A stretch of 64,000 bases of DNA. Origin: Maea johnstoni (Eukaryota > Annelida > Polychaeta > Spionida > Magelonidae). The notes under the pieces were generated by a model that was given only the letters and a program-made list of their open reading frames with translations, was not told where the DNA came from and did no database searches. The DNA lies in assembly GCA_963942565.1 (NCBI GenBank), contig OZ012684.1, forward strand, positions 62,705,160-62,769,159. The letters are read 5' to 3'. The position numbers and the translations under genes are program-made. Below, piece by piece: positions 23,775 to 35,297 of this stretch. Positions within the stretch are counted from its first letter, which is position 1. Every line of letters begins with the position of its first letter.

Positions 23775-24909
23775 TGCGAAACAAATGCTAGATTAGTCGG
23801 TTAAACAAGCAAACCTTAAGGCAGATGACTACAGAATAAAACATGCTTCTTGTAATGTAAAAGCATGCACCTAATATGCAGCTTATGAGAATACGGAACT
23901 GATTACGTCATACGTGTATCTTCTCCTTATTTTGTTCATCTACACTTCTGCTACTTCTGTATTGGGATGAATTTGTAAACTTGATACACAGTCAATAAAA
24001 ATACAATGCATGTATAATACAAAACTGGAGAACATAGGTATCTGAGGGGATTTTGTTGCAAGTTAGGGTACTACCACCAATAGTGGAAATATGGCGGTGG
24101 AATGACTTCGTGTGATTGAAATACAATAGCGCTGGAAGCGAAGAGGATTAGGAAAAAGTGACAAAACCAAGCCACAAAATTACAACAGAAACGTTTTGCC
24201 AAGTTGTAAATTCCTACCAAGGAGAAATGGCCACTAGTTCTGGCCTACCAGGCCTTTACCTTGGCCTTTTAACAATACCAATGTGTGTGTAAATATTCAC
24301 CACCAATGAGTCTATGACCCGACCATAGCTATATTTACTTAAAAATAAAAGCTTCTTCACAATTACATTTTATTGGATATTACACATTCTGAGAATAAAA
24401 TATGATCCACCAGAACTTTTTTATTTACACATGTTTTCGCTTTTTAGAGTAGCGACGTCTACAAGAATTTGAGTAGGCAGCAGTTTCTAAAATCTAAATT
24501 GACCAGGAGTCAACACGAGGGCTTACCTGTAATATATGGGTGTACACTAAACCTGAATGCATAAAGATATTATGAAGTGGTTGGAGAGTGGCAGGTTAAA
24601 ATGAGGCGAATGGAGATGATTGCAAAGAGACCTTTACATAAGGTATAGTCCATCTTTTTTAAAGCCCTACCTTATTTTAAAGATTATGTGCAGACTTGTC
24701 TGTGATTTTTTTTGTTGATCTTTTGCCTCTAAGGAAGTCATGTTTGATGCGGTTTTCTGCAGTATTGTGTAATGTTTAATATATGTATATATCCAAAGGA
24801 TTTACCTTTTTTTAGTTGATATGCAACGTTCAGTGTAGTGTTAGCCATTCACTGTATCCATAGCTGTCCACGTACTGACACAGGTATTATTATACACTAA
24901 AAAGTATTG

Positions 24910-24911
24910 TA

Positions 24912-25007
<96 letters not shown>
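24910..25007. repeat. (GT)n(GA)n microsatellite
   Basis: About 22 bp of GT followed by about 75 bp of uninterrupted GA. Confidence 0.95.
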
Positions 25008-25008
<1 letters not shown>

Positions 25009-26870
25009 AGGTACATACTTATTCTTTATTTAGAGCATCGATATGCCGATGAGTAGAAATCGCCAAATAGTTAGTGTTTATGTGCATGCCTTTTAATATA
25101 TGCCACACTGAAACTTTTCTGCCAAATGCATCACATTATTTTGATTCATAAGGGTTTTGCCGTACTATTGTGGTTGGTTTTTCTCAGTCTTTGTAATAGA
25201 ATGTAAAGCGTAAATATGTGCTCTTGCACAAAAGTTATTGTGTACATCGAGACGACAATAAATGATCTTCAAAAACCTTATCAGTTGCATACTGTAGTCT
25301 AGTCTGTTTGCATTTTCGTACTTGATGCGTGTGTGTTGAACTTAAAAGGATAGCCCATGGTCTAATAGTAAACCCTCATAAATCATTACCTACCCTAATG
25401 GAAGAGCTGGTTTTAATGTTTGAAATGAACCCTCATTTTCACTGTTTATTGAATAGTTGCAATTCAAGCCTACTGTCAACATCATATCAACATCATATCA
25501 TATCATGCGCCATCTCTTTTCTTTTTGTGGTTTTACAACTGTAGTAGGGCCCCATTTAGAAAAGGACTTCCAGCTGTGAATTTGGTACAAACAGTCGTGC
25601 CTCCATCCTAATCTGATCAGAGTCTGAACTGGCTGATGAGAACTAGGTGCTACTACATGTGTGATGTCACAGGAGGTGACCATTAGCTGCCAACGTGGCT
25701 CCTCATAGAACTTAAGCAGAAGCTCAGGTTGCTTAAATTTGGCATATTCAAATGTAAATATCTCCAAAAATGGTTAGAGTAGCAGATAAGGGTTCACTTT
25801 AAATGAAACAGACTTTTCCTCTGGGTTTACTATCTCTTTTTAATGAAAGGATTTTTAGGAAGGTCTGTTATTCAGTGACTTAAATATCTTACGCATCCAT
25901 GTGTCGCTTTGATGACTTCAACCTTCATCTTCAGTTTTTATTAAACAATGTAAGATATGGTCATGTAGCTAATGACTTAATTCCCAACGGTCATTTGCAA
26001 TGCAATTCCGAAAATAATTAATATGTAGAGTGTGACACCAATGCTCCCTCGAATAGAAATAGCATGAAAAACACCCCATTCAATCTTATGAAAATATGGG
26101 AAACTTGGTCAGAGTTTCCGTTTATTTTTTCGAATTATTTCATTCGTATGTTTAGGTTATAGTATAGTTCAGTTTATTGAGTGTATCATGTCAAGTTTTA
26201 TGAACATTACACCTATGCATTTCAAGCCAGCAATTGAGGTCGAACTCCTCTATTGGAAATGACCATAGCTGACAAATCGTAAAAGCTAATACAAAAAAAG
26301 ATACAATAAAAGATTTCCCGACACTGCATTTGGAATAGAAGCAGTCACACTGGACCTTGGTTTATATTAGGTTTCGCTGCGATCGCCGACCGTAATCTTG
26401 ATTGGACTTATATCGATCCACAACTAAAGAAGCACTACCGTCTAACTGCAATTTTTAAGCGATTTACATTTTAGAACTTCTTTCATAAATTTTACTCGCT
26501 GATAAAAATAAGGACAAAGCTCAAATGCCAAATTTTCATATATTTATATGTTGTAAATTTTATGAATGATCCATTTAATTGTTTTTTATCTCGGCGGAAA
26601 CAAATGACAAATGTCCACAAAAAGTATAATGCGGCAAAAAAAGACATTACACTATGATATGGTCCAATGTCGTACTTTTGCACACCGTGGCATAAACTAT
26701 TCATAGAGAATGTCCTCTTATCATCTTATGTTACAGGAACATCTCGGTTAAAAGGACAAAAATGGACAAAGGCCAATTCTATAGTAATATTCAAAAGTCT
26801 TTTTTCCCCACAGAGGCTGATGTGTATGATTTTTAGCTCACCACCCCTGACTAATGCTAGATGTTTGCAT
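25008..26870. other. Intergenic sequence, nothing recognised
   Basis: Short frames only. No splice-bounded coding exon, RNA gene or transposon end could be supported on either strand. Confidence 0.45.
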
Positions 26871-26939
<69 letters not shown>

Positions 26940-26940
26940 T
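26871..26940. repeat. (GTA)n microsatellite
   Basis: About 23 copies of GTA. The poly-valine ORF read across it is an artefact. Confidence 0.95.
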
Positions 26941-27629
26941 AATTGTATGCAAGGTCATGATTGGCGCAGTAAGAATATGAATTTGATTATCTGTAGTGCA
27001 CATTTAAAAAGCTAGGTGTCGGTTTGACAATTGTAACGCCGCGAGTTATTTTTTCTGATATAATCTTTTTGCTTTATGGACGTAAATGGGCCGCCGAGGT
27101 ATATAGCTGTCTTACTCGTCAATTTCATTTCCCCATGAGCAATCCATTTTTATCATTTTCCCAGAGAAATATGCTGGTCGGCGAATCCATCCCATGACGT
27201 CTAAGCGAGTACATGATAGTCTTTTATTTGGACCAGGGTCCATATTTTGGCAAATTGCGACCAGTTTGAAACCCCTTAAACCCCTCATCAAATCTCTGCA
27301 TAATGGTCATCTGTATCTCGTAGCTGTCTTAAAATATATACCCCGTATGTCCCGCGTATGTCCATTTTTGTACCAAATTAGACAATTCACAGATGTCAGG
27401 GCCTTGTATATCCTGAACTAGCAGTCATACAGCAGTTAAATCCTCAGGTCTGAATAAGTACGATGTATAGATGCAGTAAAAAGAAAATCATTTCTTGATG
27501 TTTGCCCTTTGGACAAATAAGGTCATTTGAAGTGATTACGAGATACAGATGCCCATCATGCAGGAACTTGAGAAGAGAGGCTGCTGAGAGTGAGAGCGTT
27601 CAAAATATAAGGATTATTTGGGCCACCCG

Positions 27630-27815
27630 CCCCCCCCCCCCCCCCCCCCAACTGGTACCAATATACCCCGATGCCCAGGTTCGAATCCCGACTGGGTATC
27701 TGCGACTGTTGACAGTGACTTTGGGTTAGGCGGTGGTTTTCGCCGGATACTCTGGTTTCCTCCACCACATACAACTGGCTAGTCCCGAGTTAGACTAAAT
27801 GTGAAAAAAATGTGA
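27630..27815 (+). mobile_element. tRNA-derived SINE remnant behind a poly(C) run
   Basis: GGTTCGAATCCC at about 27678-27689 is a canonical tRNA-gene B box (internal Pol III promoter). It is followed by a central region with GTTTTCGCCGGATACTC and GGTTTCCTCCACCAC, a phrase that recurs in central domains of many invertebrate SINEs. The expected A box upstream is replaced or obscured by a 20-bp C tract (27630-27649), so the head is damaged and the copy is probably inactive. No tail repeat or target duplication was fixed. Confidence 0.55.
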
Positions 27816-28089
27816 CGGCATTCTAAATTCCAATTTCTAAACAATTCTACAATACGTGAGACCTGTATGAAAAGCACACACCACATAGATAGATGCTCCT
27901 ATATTTACATGTAACGGCCACTCTCTGACGTTTTCAGTAAGGGCACAGGATTTCCCTAAAGAAAGATACTAACATTTTTCGTAAAGGGTGATCCACAATT
28001 CATAGAAAAATGTGGCAAGCTGCAAGCCGATGTGGAATTTAATAGGTATTTATGAAAAAAACACACAAAAACAATTGGTATTATCAGTG

Positions 28090-28440
28090 ACTTCATTTCA
28101 GAATATTCGTTATTCAATTTCAAATATTCATATTCATTTTGAATACTGATTTGTAAATCATTCACGTATATTCATTAATGTGAGTATTTAGGGATATTAA
28201 AAATGCCTTATGAGCATTATTATTTCAATTATGAATATCTGTGTATAGATTAAGAATATTCGCGATTACGGTTGAAATAGGAACAATCTTCATTCATTTA
28301 TGAATATTCGTAAGTCAATTATGAACATTCCTAATTCAGGAGTAGTTCCTACTTTTTCACGGATATTCACAAATTAAGCTTGAACAAGTAATATTCATAG
28401 AGATATCACTAATTGGTTAAACATTCATATTAAAAAAATC
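28090..28440. repeat. AT-rich stretch dense in GAATATTC-like words
   Basis: The words AATATTC, GAATATT and TATGAATATTCGT recur many times on both strands in about 350 bp. GAATATTC fits the nGAAnnTTCn core of heat-shock elements, but base composition alone produces many such words in AT-rich DNA. Probably a decayed short-period repeat. Confidence 0.35.
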
Positions 28441-29198
28441 AACTGAATGAGAAAAAATTATAAGTGAATAGTAAAATTTGTAAATGACAATTAAATTCCC
28501 CTTCAGTTCGGCATGCCATATGAAATGTTGATAATACAATGGAATTCTCTTTAAAAATGGATTGATTCCAATATCCAATCAGGGACAATCTATTTATAAA
28601 AAGACCTCTCTGATCCAATACACCAGGATTTTTCACATTTCGGTAATATTTGACGAACCCTTAATTTCATAAGGACTTCGACAAACATCGTTGCTCAGTG
28701 ACGGAGGGAACATATAATAAGTGCGTGCAGTGTGCTGTTTGGAAATGTAGTATGTTACATGCCCGATAGATGTCAGCACCTTTTAGTTCTCTGTGTCACT
28801 TTTTTCATTATTAAATAGATGGCTTTATACAAGGCAAAATCAGATGAAACAAAGAACTATACTCAAAATGGCTGCCCCCACAGAAGTAAGTATAACACAT
28901 GTGAGGTCTCTTCGACTTCGTATTAAAATGGTGTATACTATCTTCAAGTTCAACGTACTCAGGGAACACACAGGTCATGTTGGAGTAAGAAGGGCTCGGC
29001 TGGTCAAATCCTCCTAATCGCGCTGCCAAAAACGATGGCTAGTTCGAAAAGATACGTTGAAGCAAAGACAGGACTGGGCATGGCAAGGGGTGTCCAAATT
29101 GTGAAGTCCTGGACTGGAATGGAGCACAGCATGTTTTGGTGGACGCTGTATAATGATCAGTTTAAATATTGTCACCGGGTGGTACCGTGGTAATACTA
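28441..29198. other. Intergenic sequence, nothing recognised
   Basis: Two opposing frames of about 72-74 codons overlap (28793-29029) but neither has a recognisable motif. Confidence 0.4.
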
Positions 29199-29855
29199 TA
29201 ATATGATGAGAAAGCAAAGCTTTAAATGCTCGCGCAGCTCGATGATATTTCTCGCAGCGATTGACCGAAAATAGTCCTATGGCATAAAAATTACTACGAC
29301 TTCAACCTGATGCAAAATCGTCATTTCACGACAGATTTCAACTAGAATTAAGAGACATGTGGAATTATTTGTGGCGGTTGTAGCGATTTAAACCGCATTG
29401 AAATCGATTGACGGAAAGATGAGTAAAGTCATTTTTACCGTGAACATCGAAGTTAAGACTTTGGAATGCGCGGAATTCCATCGTAACATGACGTCATTTC
29501 AAGACGTCAGTATTTGTCGCACGTGAGCATGTATGTTTCAGTTGTTGCATAGTTCGGCGTGTGTTGCACGATAGTCGGCGACCATAATGCTATTTTGACA
29601 CAATTTAAAGGAAACAATCCAAATGTATTATTTGATTAAGAAATATTTAAAACATGAAACGATCTGGCGGCAAAATGTGCTCTTAAAGCAAAAAGTTATG
29701 CTCATTTCTCGCGAGGTTATCGAGTGAGCGAGATAAGAGACGAACAGACAGAAGTGCTGACGGAAGTGCGGACACGGTTTTCTAGGCCTCAGTATATACT
29801 TCCATTGACAATAGCATTGTCGACATCCTATACCGTAAGTGCTCACTACGCGAGC
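29199..29855. repeat. Array unit 1 (657-bp short form)
   Basis: Lacks the roughly 130-bp segment (GCATTCCCC... to ...CACACAGTATGCG) found in full units. Reading the two side by side, it differs from unit 7 at a single visible base (CCTGATGC versus CCTGTTGC), although they lie at opposite ends of the array. Confidence 0.85.
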
Positions 29856-29872
29856 TAATATGATGAGAAAGC

Positions 29873-30530
29873 TGTAGCGTAGACATGTTCCTCCAGCAAT
29901 GCTAATTAATGTTCGTATATTAGTGGCTTAACCCACTGTATTTATCCTTTCCCTATTCTAGCCTAGCTATGTGATTTGATCTAGGACTTTCTGTTCACCC
30001 TATTTCACCATTCCCATCTAGTGCTGGTGACTCAGACTGGACAGTGCCACTGTTGTTTAGGCTACATTCCTGGTTTTATGACCATTGCTGGTTGCTGGGT
30101 TAGGGTCCCTGTGTAAGATCTATATATGTGATCTAGGATTATATTTCGCAAGATATAAGGGCTAAGTACGCATGCTCAAGGGATTATGAGAGACTTCCGA
30201 GTCAGTCACGGCATGGAGTAGTCACGGAGAGGGTGCTTTTGGGGAAAGGCTGTTGCTATTTGCCTATATAATATGCTGTTGATGTAAGTAGTCTCTCTTT
30301 CTACCTACCAGGTCTTGTTAGGAATGTATGCTTGTGCTCACTGTTAGGTTTTATATGTACCAATGTATCCTAAGTTAGTAATAAAGCCTACAATAGTATA
30401 TACCCCATGTGTTTGTGCAGTTATTTAGGTTAATCCATATCAAGCCAAACCCTTAAAGATCAGTCACGAACCCCTTGTCTTATCTATCACCCTCAGATAG
30501 ATGGCGTAGACATAAAGCACCTACGCTACA
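29873..30530 (+). repeat. 5' LTR
   Basis: Starts TGTAGCGTAG and ends CTACGCTACA, perfect 10-bp inverted ends with canonical TG...CA. It contains a TATA-like TATATAA at 30265-30271 and an AATAAA at 30380-30385, marking likely promoter and polyadenylation sites. The only visible difference from the 3' LTR is GTTCGTAT here versus GTTAGTAT. Confidence 0.95.
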
Positions 30531-30532
30531 AA

Positions 30533-30550
30533 TTGGCGCCCAATAAGGGA
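30533..30550 (+). promoter_or_regulatory. Primer-binding site, tRNA-Lys-like
   Basis: TGGCGCCCAATAAGGGAC begins two bases after the LTR. It agrees at 15 of 18 positions with the tRNA-Lys(UUU) primer site known from lentiviruses (TGGCGCCCGAACAGGGAC). The exact tRNA in this genome is inferred. Confidence 0.7.
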
Positions 30551-30631
30551 CTGATCAGGGTTTTAAACTTGATTTCTTTCTGATTTTTGATAGTTTTCTT
30601 TGTTTAGTGAAAATTTTGTCAGGAATTCAAA

Positions 30632-33181
30632 ATGGCTGCCACTAAGTACACACACCCCTCCCAATCCCCTGGACCTCGTGTGGATGAGAATGATGCCCTC
30701 CGACAGTGGAATGTGAATAGGGGGGATCATAAAATGTGGGAGGAGGGGTCAGGTGACTATGAAGTAGGCAGTAGAAATTTCTGGGGCATTCAAACTGATA
30801 ATACAAATGTGAGCACTGTATACCCTGGTAGGGAAGAGGGGAGGCTGCTATCCAGTGATATTGATATGACTGACAATAAAAGTGTTGGAGTTGGCATGCA
30901 TGTAGCACCGGCCACCCAGAGTTTTAACCCTTTCCTGCCTGTGACTCAGGAGAGGGAGGATAGGAAATCCCACTTTTGGAATTTTTCTCACCCTGGTATA
31001 GACAAGATACCAGATGTGGGAGTCAGTAGAATACAACCATTATTGAATGTAAATTTATTGCAGCGGCAGGACGGCGTTAGACCACAGCAGAGTGGTGGTG
31101 GCCAGACGGAAGGCGCGGAGTGCTCCCCAGGCAATTCTTTCGTGAATTCCTGGGTTGAGAGCACGCGTGGCAGAGACACCGACATGGAATCCTCCCCAGG
31201 TAATCCCTTCAGGAATACCTGGGTTGAGAGCAGTAAGGCAGGTGCTGACGAGAGCATGCATGGCGCGCACCCCGACATGGAATGCTCCCCAGGTAATCCC
31301 TTCAGGAATGCCTGGGTTGAGAGCAGTAGGACACGCACTGAGGAGCGCACGGGTGGCACACAACCCAACATGGCGGCGTCGCTGCGAAGGCAACAACCTG
31401 ATGATTCAGTGTTGTGTATGCCTGTACGGATCAACTCCACAGAATTACTGGCGCACAGGACGCCTGTGAAGAGGCATTGCCCAGGAATAGAGGCAACGCC
31501 ATCCAGATACCGACCATATAAACCGTTCCGTTCGGTTAAGGGAGGCGACCGATGTGGCTTAGGGACCCCAACACCAAAATGGTCCCAAAATAGCCAGTTC
31601 GGGGATGCCGAGGGTGTATTCGAACCACCGCGGTTTAACTTCTTTTCTTCACCTATGCACAATGGTTCTTGCTCTCAGGTTCCACCTGAATGGCGATTGA
31701 ACAGTGTTGATCAACAGGGCCGAGTTGGAGTATCACCAAGGGTACTTACTGGCCAATTGGATCCACTAGCAGTCGCCATGGATGAGTTGAGGGCCGCCAT
31801 TGGTGTTGCTGGTGGTATGTTGTCAGGAGTGAAGCAGAGTACCACTGTGGCCTGTGGTTTGCTTAACAAGTCATTGCGTTGCTTTGAAGAGATTAAGAGC
31901 AAAGTAGCGCAAGTGGCAACCAGCACCCACCTAGACACTGCAGCTAAGAGCGGATCGGAGGCAGCATTGAGGCCAGTACAGACACCAGTTTGGCATTGTG
32001 ACGATGGAAGCAGTGATGACGACAGAAATCAAAGCCTAGCCAACAGGCCACCATCACCAGTGGAGGCAGACCAGTGGCAGCTCAGTAGTACTGAAGAGCA
32101 GGATGAACTTGATACCATGGATGAAAAGGGAGGCACCGTGGCTGTCCCTAGTGAACTGCTGTCCGTCTTATCCCAGACCATTGCTGAGTGGGCTAGACAC
32201 TTGGAGGACAAAGAGAGGGAGAAAGAGAGCTGCGAGACTCAGCATGTGGTGAATTCCATGGAGGATGTGAGGAAAACAAGGTTTCACTCAAGGACCGCAT
32301 CAGACCGACTGCAGTTCGACTTCAAGGAAGCTCCTGTCTTCGATGACAGTAAACTGGAATGGAGGGACTATCTGGGTCTTTTTGGGATGGTGGCGGCCTG
32401 GAATGAATGGACTGACCAACAGAAGGCGCTACAGTTAGCCATGTCAATGAGTGGGTCAGCACAGAAATTTGTTCTGCGACTGCCAGCTGACACGGTCCGT
32501 TCCTTCAAAGACCTTGTCGCTGCACTGACACGCAGATATGAACCTAAGGAAAGGGAAGCGAACTGCATGGCTGAGTTTCAGGGCCGCCAGAGGCAATTAG
32601 GTGAATCTGTGGAAGATTTTGGCACGGCCTTACAGAGCTTAGCTGCTAAGGCTTTCCCAGGTACAACAACAGATGCCCTTGAGAAAATGGTTATTCACCA
32701 ATTCATCTCAGGGATGGCAAATGAAGATATGCGACGTCACGTCCGTTTCGGCCGTGCTAAGACACTCGTTGAGGCTATCAGTCTGGCAGTAGAGTGGGAA
32801 TCCTTCAAGGAGAAGGACCAAGTCGAGAAGACTGCTGGACAAGAGGCCGACACAGTCAAACAAGAACAAGGGCTGGATGTCTTAAAAGTCGTAATGGCAC
32901 GGTTGGAAGAGTTGGAGTCAAAGTCCAACTCCCAGAGTGGAAGGGGCAGGAACAGACTAACCTGCTTTGGATGTGGACAAATTGGACATTTCCTGAGGGA
33001 TTGTTCTAATGTTGTACGACTGAGTCAGGTGATGGGGCAACCGCCGCCAGTAGCAGGAGGTCGAGGTGTGCTAAATGCTGCAGCGCATCCCTTCGAGCCC
33101 TCACAAGGAGCAGCCAAAAGTCAACCCACTGATGGTGCTTCAGCTTGGGCAGGCGGGAACCATAAAGAGATGAATGGATGA
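30632..33181 (+). CDS. Gag polyprotein of LTR retrotransposon (849 aa)
   Basis: Structural protein that would form the virus-like particle and package element RNA. The start ATG (30632) lies about 100 bp past the 5' LTR. Residues 1-560 are long, polar and probably disordered. They include three spaced copies of an (E/M)E(C/S)SPGNxFxNxWVES motif starting near residues 163, 186 and 217 (31118-31325). Residues about 562-726 form a Retrotrans_gag-type capsid domain, with EWRDYLGLFGMVAAWNEW, LRLPAD and RRYEP text. Residues 778-791 are a CCHC zinc knuckle, CFGCGQIGHFLRDC, with all four ligands, for RNA binding. The C-terminus is a short Gly/Pro/Ala-rich tail. The frame is intact with no stop or shift. 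At 849 residues it is longer than many Metaviridae Gags, because of the N-terminal extension. No pol frame follows. Confidence 0.93.
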   Translation: MAATKYTHPSQSPGPRVDENDALRQWNVNRGDHKMWEEGSGDYEVGSRNFWGIQTDNTNVSTVYPGREEGRLLSSDIDMTDNKSVGVGMHVAPATQSFNPFLPVTQEREDRKSHFWNFSHPGIDKIPDVGVSRIQPLLNVNLLQRQDGVRPQQSGGGQTEGAECSPGNSFVNSWVESTRGRDTDMESSPGNPFRNTWVESSKAGADESMHGAHPDMECSPGNPFRNAWVESSRTRTEERTGGTQPNMAASLRRQQPDDSVLCMPVRINSTELLAHRTPVKRHCPGIEATPSRYRPYKPFRSVKGGDRCGLGTPTPKWSQNSQFGDAEGVFEPPRFNFFSSPMHNGSCSQVPPEWRLNSVDQQGRVGVSPRVLTGQLDPLAVAMDELRAAIGVAGGMLSGVKQSTTVACGLLNKSLRCFEEIKSKVAQVATSTHLDTAAKSGSEAALRPVQTPVWHCDDGSSDDDRNQSLANRPPSPVEADQWQLSSTEEQDELDTMDEKGGTVAVPSELLSVLSQTIAEWARHLEDKEREKESCETQHVVNSMEDVRKTRFHSRTASDRLQFDFKEAPVFDDSKLEWRDYLGLFGMVAAWNEWTDQQKALQLAMSMSGSAQKFVLRLPADTVRSFKDLVAALTRRYEPKEREANCMAEFQGRQRQLGESVEDFGTALQSLAAKAFPGTTTDALEKMVIHQFISGMANEDMRRHVRFGRAKTLVEAISLAVEWESFKEKDQVEKTAGQEADTVKQEQGLDVLKVVMARLEELESKSNSQSGRGRNRLTCFGCGQIGHFLRDCSNVVRLSQVMGQPPPVAGGRGVLNAAAHPFEPSQGAAKSQPTDGASAWAGGNHKEMNG

Positions 33182-33341
33182 GATGAGAGTATCGGCAGTT
33201 TCAAGAAAAAAAAAAAAATTTATGATGGTGCATGCATGTGTGTCATTATTATATGGCCAGAACTAACTGTGAGACACCTTGAGACTGATCACCTCATGGT
33301 GGTCTGGCAGCAGTTCATATGTTGAAATAAAAAATGATGAG

Positions 33342-33377
<36 letters not shown>

Positions 33378-35280
33378 TGAGAAGGACTGTGGCAGGTGTT
33401 TATGCACTTAGTGGTGAAGTACCATAATTGGGCAAACCCTGCCATCAGGCCATGTTGTTGGACACACTGAGGGTGTTGAAATATATGTATTTTAAAATTC
33501 AGATACTGCCGATGACTCAGACTAGTAGTGTACGATGGACACTTAACCTTTTGAAGTGTGTGCAAGATGTCTGGAAGATTTTATATTGGCGGCCAACGTG
33601 GGGCAAACTTGTTTAATCAAATTAAATAGGACTTTGGGACATCTTTGGTGTTTTTCTTCTGTTATTTTAACTTGGCAAACTTTCTCACAGCCTGAGCAAT
33701 GGCGGACACCAGAGATGATGCCCAGGGTAGTAGAGGGGGGACAAAACCAGTCCCCCAACTCACGCCCTATATATTTGGGTAGAACCATAGATGGCTAATT
33801 ACAAGAGAGATGGGACTTCAACAGTCACAGGTTAGGACCGGGCGCGGGCATGGAGTCCCCCACCTAGCCTGTCCAGTTAAGTCAAATGGATTCATTGACT
33901 AGAGTGGGCGTGGGAATGGAATCCCCCACTTAGCCTGCCAAGAAACAGGCAATGCAGTGAGAGAGAGCAGCCGAAACTCTTTGCGTACACAAAGGATGGA
34001 CTGAATGCAGTTGTAGGAAGTGGCGCAGGAGGTGATGGTTTGCCGACTCAATTGACAGACCAATTTCCATGTCCCATCGGGGTTACTGTTTAAAAGAAAT
34101 AAACAGTAATATTGGGAGGGTAAGTATACATTTTGAGTTTGTTGCTTTGGGGCTGTATACAGATCTCACCGCTTGATCCTGATTATGTATTGGACCGAAG
34201 GGTGAAATCTCTGTACACACCTCCGAGCATTCTCAGGGTGGGGCAGACCAAGTTGCACCATTACCCAGGACCACACAATCATAGGAAGGAAGATTCCCTA
34301 GACGTTGGATGAGGATTGGAAGCTGTGTGTGAACCAAGATGTGTGTGGATACTGAAGTGACATTTTAAAAGACATTTTAAGAGACATTTAAAGAGGAGTT
34401 TCTGATTTGACATTTTTAGTGCTCAATGATTAGGCTTAGTATATGTATGAGCTTCGAAGCAGGCTAGTAGTAACCTATATTCATTGTAGTGATGTTGTGT
34501 TTATTCAGGTAATTTTCTTGATAGGTTGTCTAGTGTGTGATGAATTAAATATAAATGCTGAATTTCGAAATATTCTGACATGAGGTAGAATAAGTAATTT
34601 TTTTCAGAATTAACCAAGTGCGACAGCAAGTTTTTGGTATTGAGCCCTGACTACAAGTGATTCATTTCTTCCTCAGTGAAGGAATGTTCCTTGCTTGTAA
34701 GCGCAGGGTATGTGCGCATGATCTAACCGCAGGTGTTTCCCCTACCACATGGGCAGAGATATCAGATTGTATGATTACCTTATATATGTGCATGCGATAT
34801 TGTTATGAGTATTAACCATATTATGATTAGTTTTGCTTAGGTCCTTACATTCATGTAGCCATTTTCTTTAAAGAGAGTATTATTTTGTCAATTTTTGAAT
34901 GCGCGTATGACTTAAATACGGAAAATATATTTTAGGCTATATAAAGTTAACGTTAACCTGAGGCTGTTCTGTGCTAGGAACTGTATGGTAAAGCTATGTT
35001 CGAGTGATGTTTTAGAATAACATGTGGATTTTTTTCTTGCCTCGACATTATGTTATGTAAAGAGTCGTTGTTAAATTTCATTTTTTTTAATTTGGTAAAC
35101 TTTTTGTGAAGCAAGTCTCTGATATAAGTACAGTCATGAAAACTGAAAGGTATTTTCCAGTACTGAAAGATTATTGGCTATGACTGAATTTTTTTTTAAA
35201 GAAGTACCTTTGGAAATTTTTGTATAGAAGTGTTTTCGGTAATATTGTAAGAGTTTTCAGTGATACGAGGGCGTATCACA
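33182..35280 (+). other. Non-coding 3' interior of the LTR element
   Basis: Where pol should lie there are only short frames and no RT, protease or integrase motif. It holds two A tracts (33206-33218, 33344-33375) and a short direct repeat (TGGA(G/A)TCCCCCAC(C/T)TAGCCTG near 33850 and 33917). It may keep packaging or replication signals; no function is visible. Confidence 0.7.
33344..33375. repeat. Poly(A) tract inside the LTR element
   Basis: About 32 consecutive A downstream of the gag stop. It could be a trace of insertion of a polyadenylated sequence, or slippage. Confidence 0.9.
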
Positions 35281-35283
35281 GTC

Positions 35284-35297
35284 CGAGAGGGGGGGAG
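35284..35297 (+). promoter_or_regulatory. Polypurine tract of the LTR element
   Basis: CGAGAGGGGGGGAG directly abuts the 3' LTR. A purine run in this position primes plus-strand DNA synthesis in LTR elements. Confidence 0.8.

Noticed and set aside
33556-33798. 80-codon frames on both strands after gag as a pol remnant
   Set aside because: No protease, RT, RNase H or integrase motif (no DSG/DTG, YxDD or HHCC pattern) could be seen.
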